Shown here piece after piece: positions 62,554-64,000 of a DNA stretch of 64,000 bases. The DNA lies in contig NZ_CP098604.1 of assembly GCF_024499015.1 (NCBI RefSeq), positions 4,650,001 through 4,714,000 on the forward strand, given 5' to 3'. The notes beneath the pieces are model-generated. The model was not told where the DNA came from. It did no database searches and saw only the letters and a list, made by a program, of their open reading frames with translations. Origin of the DNA: Xanthomonas hortorum pv. pelargonii. GTDB lineage: Bacteria; Pseudomonadota; Gammaproteobacteria; Xanthomonadales; Xanthomonadaceae. Position 1 is the stretch's first letter, and every line of letters starts with the position of its first letter. The position numbers were made by a program, and so were the translations under genes.

Positions 62554-64000
62554 ATGCAGACCTCCATCCCCCGCGATCGCAGGTGTGCCGGCTTGCGCAC
62601 GTTCGTCGGCACGCTGGTGCCTGCAGACCTGCCAACCATCGCGCTCTATGTCGCCCTGTCGCTGGCGGCTGCATTGGCAGGCAGCATCGTGGCGGTCTGC
62701 CTGGTCCCCTTGGTGCAGCCTGGCCATGGCGTGCAGTTGGCCGGCTATCGGTTGGCGTTGCCTGATGGTCTGGCGATGCAGGCGGCGCTGTTTGCCGGCG
62801 TCAGCCTGGTATTTGCCGCACTGCGATGGCATAGCGCGCGGCTGGCCGCACGGCTGACCAGCCGCTATGCGATAGGGCTGCGCCGTCGCGTGCATGCCGC
62901 GTTGATCGACGCACCGTTGCCAGCCTTGTCCGGCGCCAGTTCGGCAGAAATCGCCAACGTACTCACCTATAACATCGAAATCGCCACACAAGGGTTCAGC
63001 GCGGTGCTGCAACTGTTGGTGGCCGGCATGACGGCGCTGGTGAGCATCTGCATTGCCGTGCTGATCGCACCCGCACTAGTGATGGCGATGCCGTTGCTGC
63101 TCGCCCTGGCCTGGTTGGGCTTGCGCATCTCCAGCAGCGACAGGCAGGCACGCATCAGCCGCGACTACGTGGCCGACATGACGCAGTTGTTCTGGTTGAG
63201 CGAAGACTTCCCGCGTCGCCTGCGGCATGTGCGCTCGTTCCAGCGCGAAGACGTCGAAAGCCGCCATTACGAGCGCATTTCCACGCGGCTGGGGCAGGGC
63301 TATGCACAACAGCAGGAGCTGGTGGCGGGCAGCCGCTTGGTGCTCGAACTCACTGCCGTGGCCGCGATCGCCGGCATTCTGGTGCTGGCCAATCTCTGGC
63401 AGGGCGCCGACCGCGCCGCGCTGATCACCGTCAGCCTGCTGCTCGGGCGCTTGCTGCCGTATCTGGTCACCACGCGGCAAAGCGTGCAGCAACTGCGCTC
63501 GGCCTGGCCGGCGCTGCAATTGTGGCGGCGTTATGTGGAACTGGGTACCACGCGTGCGCAGGCATCGGCCGAGACGGCAGTGCCATTGCCGGCAGCGCTG
63601 CATATCGAACACATCGGCCTGGCGCCGCCGCTGCCCAGGCTCGATCTGGGTCCGATGATTCTGCTGCCAGGCGAAATGACCTTGGTCGTCGGGCCGTCCG
63701 GTATCGGCAAGAGCAGTCTGATGGATGTGCTTTCCGGGCAGACACCGCCCGTACAGTTCACCGCGCATATGGCCGGGCGCCGGCTGGATTTCGGCGCGTA
63801 TCGCGCATTGGTTCGGCATAGCGCCTACATTGGCCAGGGCGTGCGGCCATGGCAGCGCAGCGTGCGCGATTGCCTGGATTGGGCGCTGCCCGGCACAGCG
63901 GATGCACGCATGTGGGAGGTGTTGGGCGATGTCGGTTTGAGCGCGCGCCTACAGCGCGATGGGCAAGGTCTGGACACGCCGATCAATGGCCCGGAGGGAC
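62554..64000 (+). CDS. ABC transporter, fused permease and ATPase (runs off the window)
   Basis: 482 residues visible, no stop before 64000. N-terminal permease with about six helices (TIALYVALSLAAALAGSIVA; GMTALVSICIAVLIAPALVM; LELTAVAAIAGILVLANLW). ATPase domain Walker A MTLVVGPSGIGKSSLMDVLS (about residue 383); the signature motif lies beyond the edge. Resembles export-type half transporters used for RiPP or lipid export. It follows the HPr-kinase-like gene with a micro-ORF between. MQTSIPRDRRCAGLRTFVGT is the start used. Confidence 0.88.
   Translation, partial: MQTSIPRDRRCAGLRTFVGTLVPADLPTIALYVALSLAAALAGSIVAVCLVPLVQPGHGVQLAGYRLALPDGLAMQAALFAGVSLVFAALRWHSARLAARLTSRYAIGLRRRVHAALIDAPLPALSGASSAEIANVLTYNIEIATQGFSAVLQLLVAGMTALVSICIAVLIAPALVMAMPLLLALAWLGLRISSSDRQARISRDYVADMTQLFWLSEDFPRRLRHVRSFQREDVESRHYERISTRLGQGYAQQQELVAGSRLVLELTAVAAIAGILVLANLWQGADRAALITVSLLLGRLLPYLVTTRQSVQQLRSAWPALQLWRRYVELGTTRAQASAETAVPLPAALHIEHIGLAPPLPRLDLGPMILLPGEMTLVVGPSGIGKSSLMDVLSGQTPPVQFTAHMAGRRLDFGAYRALVRHSAYIGQGVRPWQRSVRDCLDWALPGTADARMWEVLGDVGLSARLQRDGQGLDTPINGPEG

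Noticed and set aside
1..64000. CRISPR arrays
   Set aside because: No set of regularly spaced identical short repeats was seen. The 27-bp tandem repeat has no spacers and only two units.

Overview
The window is high-GC gammaproteobacterial chromosome and most resembles Xanthomonas. The grounds are the IS407/IS476-type IS3 element, the IS5-type element, Rhs genes with Xanthomonas-like core sequence, the ccm/cytochrome c neighbourhood and a Xanthomonas-style surface polysaccharide cluster. This is recognition from sequence only; no database was searched.

Layout. (1) 1-5.1 kb is accessory. An IS5-family transposase truncates an Rhs gene, leaving its C-terminal tip with a JAMM-like HTH...SKAD motif. 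Then come a small exported protein, a displaced Rhs core fragment with a different tip, a two-helix membrane protein, a frameshifted lipoprotein, and decayed integrase and NYN-domain fragments next to a degenerate tRNA-3'-end-like sequence. (2) 5.1-19.3 kb, all on the minus strand, is a cluster I cannot assign to any known system: two giant proteins (1203 and 2400 aa) and three small ones, bracketed by two paralogous small genes sharing a DDDLILY block. An IS407-group element with a 4-bp target duplication has disrupted one small gene; the reading frame can be restored on paper. (3) 19.6-31.9 kb holds a small secreted protein, a chemotaxis receptor, a MarR regulator with an FAD monooxygenase and a palindromic candidate operator, a hybrid histidine kinase, a single-domain response regulator, and a KaiC-like ATPase overlapping a second hybrid kinase. 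(4) 32.6-43.9 kb, minus strand, holds ccmCDEFGHI without ccmAB, then a translationally coupled ECF sigma, anti-sigma and subtilase operon, a TorF-like porin, a small cytochrome c, a porin-like protein with a CxxCH motif, and cytochrome b561. (5) 44.2-57.9 kb, plus strand, is a tightly overlapping surface-polysaccharide operon: sugar 3,4-ketoisomerase, acetyltransferase, aminotransferase, Wzx-type flippase, three glycosyltransferases, a Wzy-like and a Wzz-like protein, plus an amidohydrolase and two methyltransferases. (6) 58.4-64 kb holds a nucleotidyltransferase-like protein, a radical SAM protein, an HPr-kinase-like P-loop protein and an ABC exporter cut by the window end. That combination recalls tailoring and export genes of lasso-peptide or other RiPP clusters, but no precursor is visible.

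The two large convergent intergenic regions (31.9-32.6 and 57.9-58.4 kb) carry copies of the same composite double-hairpin element. No rRNA, complete tRNA or CRISPR array was seen.
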